Shown here: positions 63,385-64,000 of the stretch, piece by piece | How positions within the stretch are numbered: position 1 is the first letter of the stretch | How the letters are laid out: each line of letters begins with the position of its first letter | Source: Linyphia triangularis | Lineage: Eukaryota; Arthropoda; Arachnida; Araneae; Linyphiidae | Length of the DNA: 64,000 bases | NCBI GenBank assembly: GCA_963978545.1 | Contig: OZ021723.1 | Span: 94,470,002 to 94,534,001, forward strand | Direction of reading: 5' to 3' | Position numbers and translations under genes: made by a program | Notes under the pieces: model-generated | What the model was told of the DNA's origin: nothing | Seen by the model: the letters and a program-made list of their open reading frames with translations, nothing else | Database searches by the model: none

Positions 63385-63390
63385 TTTATA

Positions 63391-64000
63391 TGCCGTGAGT
63401 ATAGTGGTTAGTTAACAAACGTCAGAATTAATCTAAATGAACCTAATTTCGTGCATAAGTTAAAGCGTTGCAATAACTCAAATTCGTAACTTGAAATGAT
63501 ATTTATTCATGAACAATAGGTATTTAGACAACACATTTCCTCAAAGCACGCTTAGTTAAGTCAGTGCTGAACATCCATAGATTAAAAGCAAAATATAATA
63601 TATCATAAAGATATCATAGGACAACTAATAAATCATATTGACACTTTTTCATATTGACACTTTTGATTACTATACAGTATAAAAACTGGCTGAGCATTTG
63701 AATCAAGAAATTTCACTTACTGGCATATCAGGGTTAGGAAAATGGCGATCTCATGTGCGCGTCATTGCGTCCGATAAAAATGCATCTCTCCCTTAATAAC
63801 CACCGCTTGACCGACTTGCTATCTCCCCAATTTCCTTCTGTCTCTTACGATCCCCCTCATAATTACATCAAAACTTCTCTCTCTACGCCATTGGAGCGGC
63901 TCTCATCCTTTATGGAATCGCCAACTCTTATTTGACCAATTGGCCAAACCCCTGTTTAAATATTCCCCCAAAAGCTTCGGACAGAAACTTAAGGGGCTAT
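63391..64000 (-). repeat. 5' LTR, inner 610 bases (cut by window edge)
   Basis: Same sequence as 55207-55816 with about five substitutions. It ends in CA on the minus strand (TG on the plus strand), next to the primer-binding site. Confidence 0.95.

Larger units (their letters stand above)
55207..64000 (-). mobile_element. Ty3/gypsy LTR retrotransposon, minus strand, incomplete in window
   Basis: LTR copies start at 55207 and 63391 (both TGCCGTGAG on the plus strand). The internal region has the Ty3/gypsy order gag, protease, RT, RNase H, integrase, read right to left. The primer-binding site lies next to the 63391 LTR. The 610 bp comparable between LTRs carry about five substitutions and no indel, so it inserted recently. 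No envelope-like frame was identified. The outer end of the 5' LTR and the target duplication (expected to be a few bases ending taggc) are outside the window. Coding breaks near 62375, 61228 and 60297-60311 make this copy defective. Confidence 0.95.

Overview
This window is AT-rich eukaryotic nuclear DNA with no recognisable intact host gene. Several features point to an arthropod, most likely a chelicerate such as an orb-weaving spider: low GC, very long pure (TA)n and (AAT)n arrays, a tRNA-headed SINE family with an (AACC)-type tail, and Ty3/gypsy, piggyBac, Tc1 and hAT-like elements. The taxon is an inference; no host gene was found that would fix it. Most long reading frames are artefacts of microsatellites (poly-Ile/Tyr/Asn) or lie inside repeats.

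Layout. 1-12 kb: AT-rich intergenic DNA with a large (AAT)n block, a (TA)n block, a decayed lysine-rich coding remnant near 4.35-4.86 kb, a SINE at 6.45 kb, a near-perfect 245 bp hairpin MITE at 7.94-8.18 kb and a 570 bp foldback element at 11.55-12.12 kb. 13-28 kb: dispersed repeats, a probable solo LTR (15.62-16.35 kb) with a truncated relative at 24.96 kb, two SINEs, and two copies of an element family built around a degenerate ~110-150 bp tandem repeat (23.7 and 26.15 kb). 28.5-41 kb: a dead Tc1-type DD34E transposase, a three-unit compound minisatellite around a (CT)n/(TA)n core, a 30-bp-stem RNA-like hairpin at 35.37 kb, and a 2.16 kb TA-flanked terminal-inverted-repeat element. 41-55 kb: mostly intergenic, with a SINE, a GC-richer island at 45.06-45.6 kb, a foldback at about 47-47.7 kb, and further tandem-repeat elements. 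One of these (51.64-54.8 kb) has been invaded both by an internally deleted piggyBac element (51.65-52.9 kb, TTAA duplicated) and by a 1.44 kb hAT-like element (53.17-54.6 kb, 8 bp duplication).

55.2-64 kb: a Ty3/gypsy LTR retrotransposon on the minus strand, inserted in a SINE precisely after its tRNA-like head. Its 5' LTR runs off the right edge. The order is LTR, primer-binding site, gag (zinc knuckle), protease, reverse transcriptase, RNase H, integrase (D,D35E plus GPY/F), about 2.3 kb without recognisable genes, then the second LTR. The 610 bp of LTR visible on both sides differ at only about five positions, so the insertion is recent. A UUUUUUA heptamer, exactly in the gag frame where gag and protease overlap, indicates -1 programmed frameshifting. 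The copy nevertheless carries three coding breaks: an in-frame UGA after the zinc knuckle, a one-base frame change between protease and RT, and a homopolymer frame change between RT and RNase H. It is therefore probably not autonomous, unless the homopolymer break is an assembly error.

No host operon-like or pathway logic is visible. The genes present work only as parts of the mobile elements that carry them.
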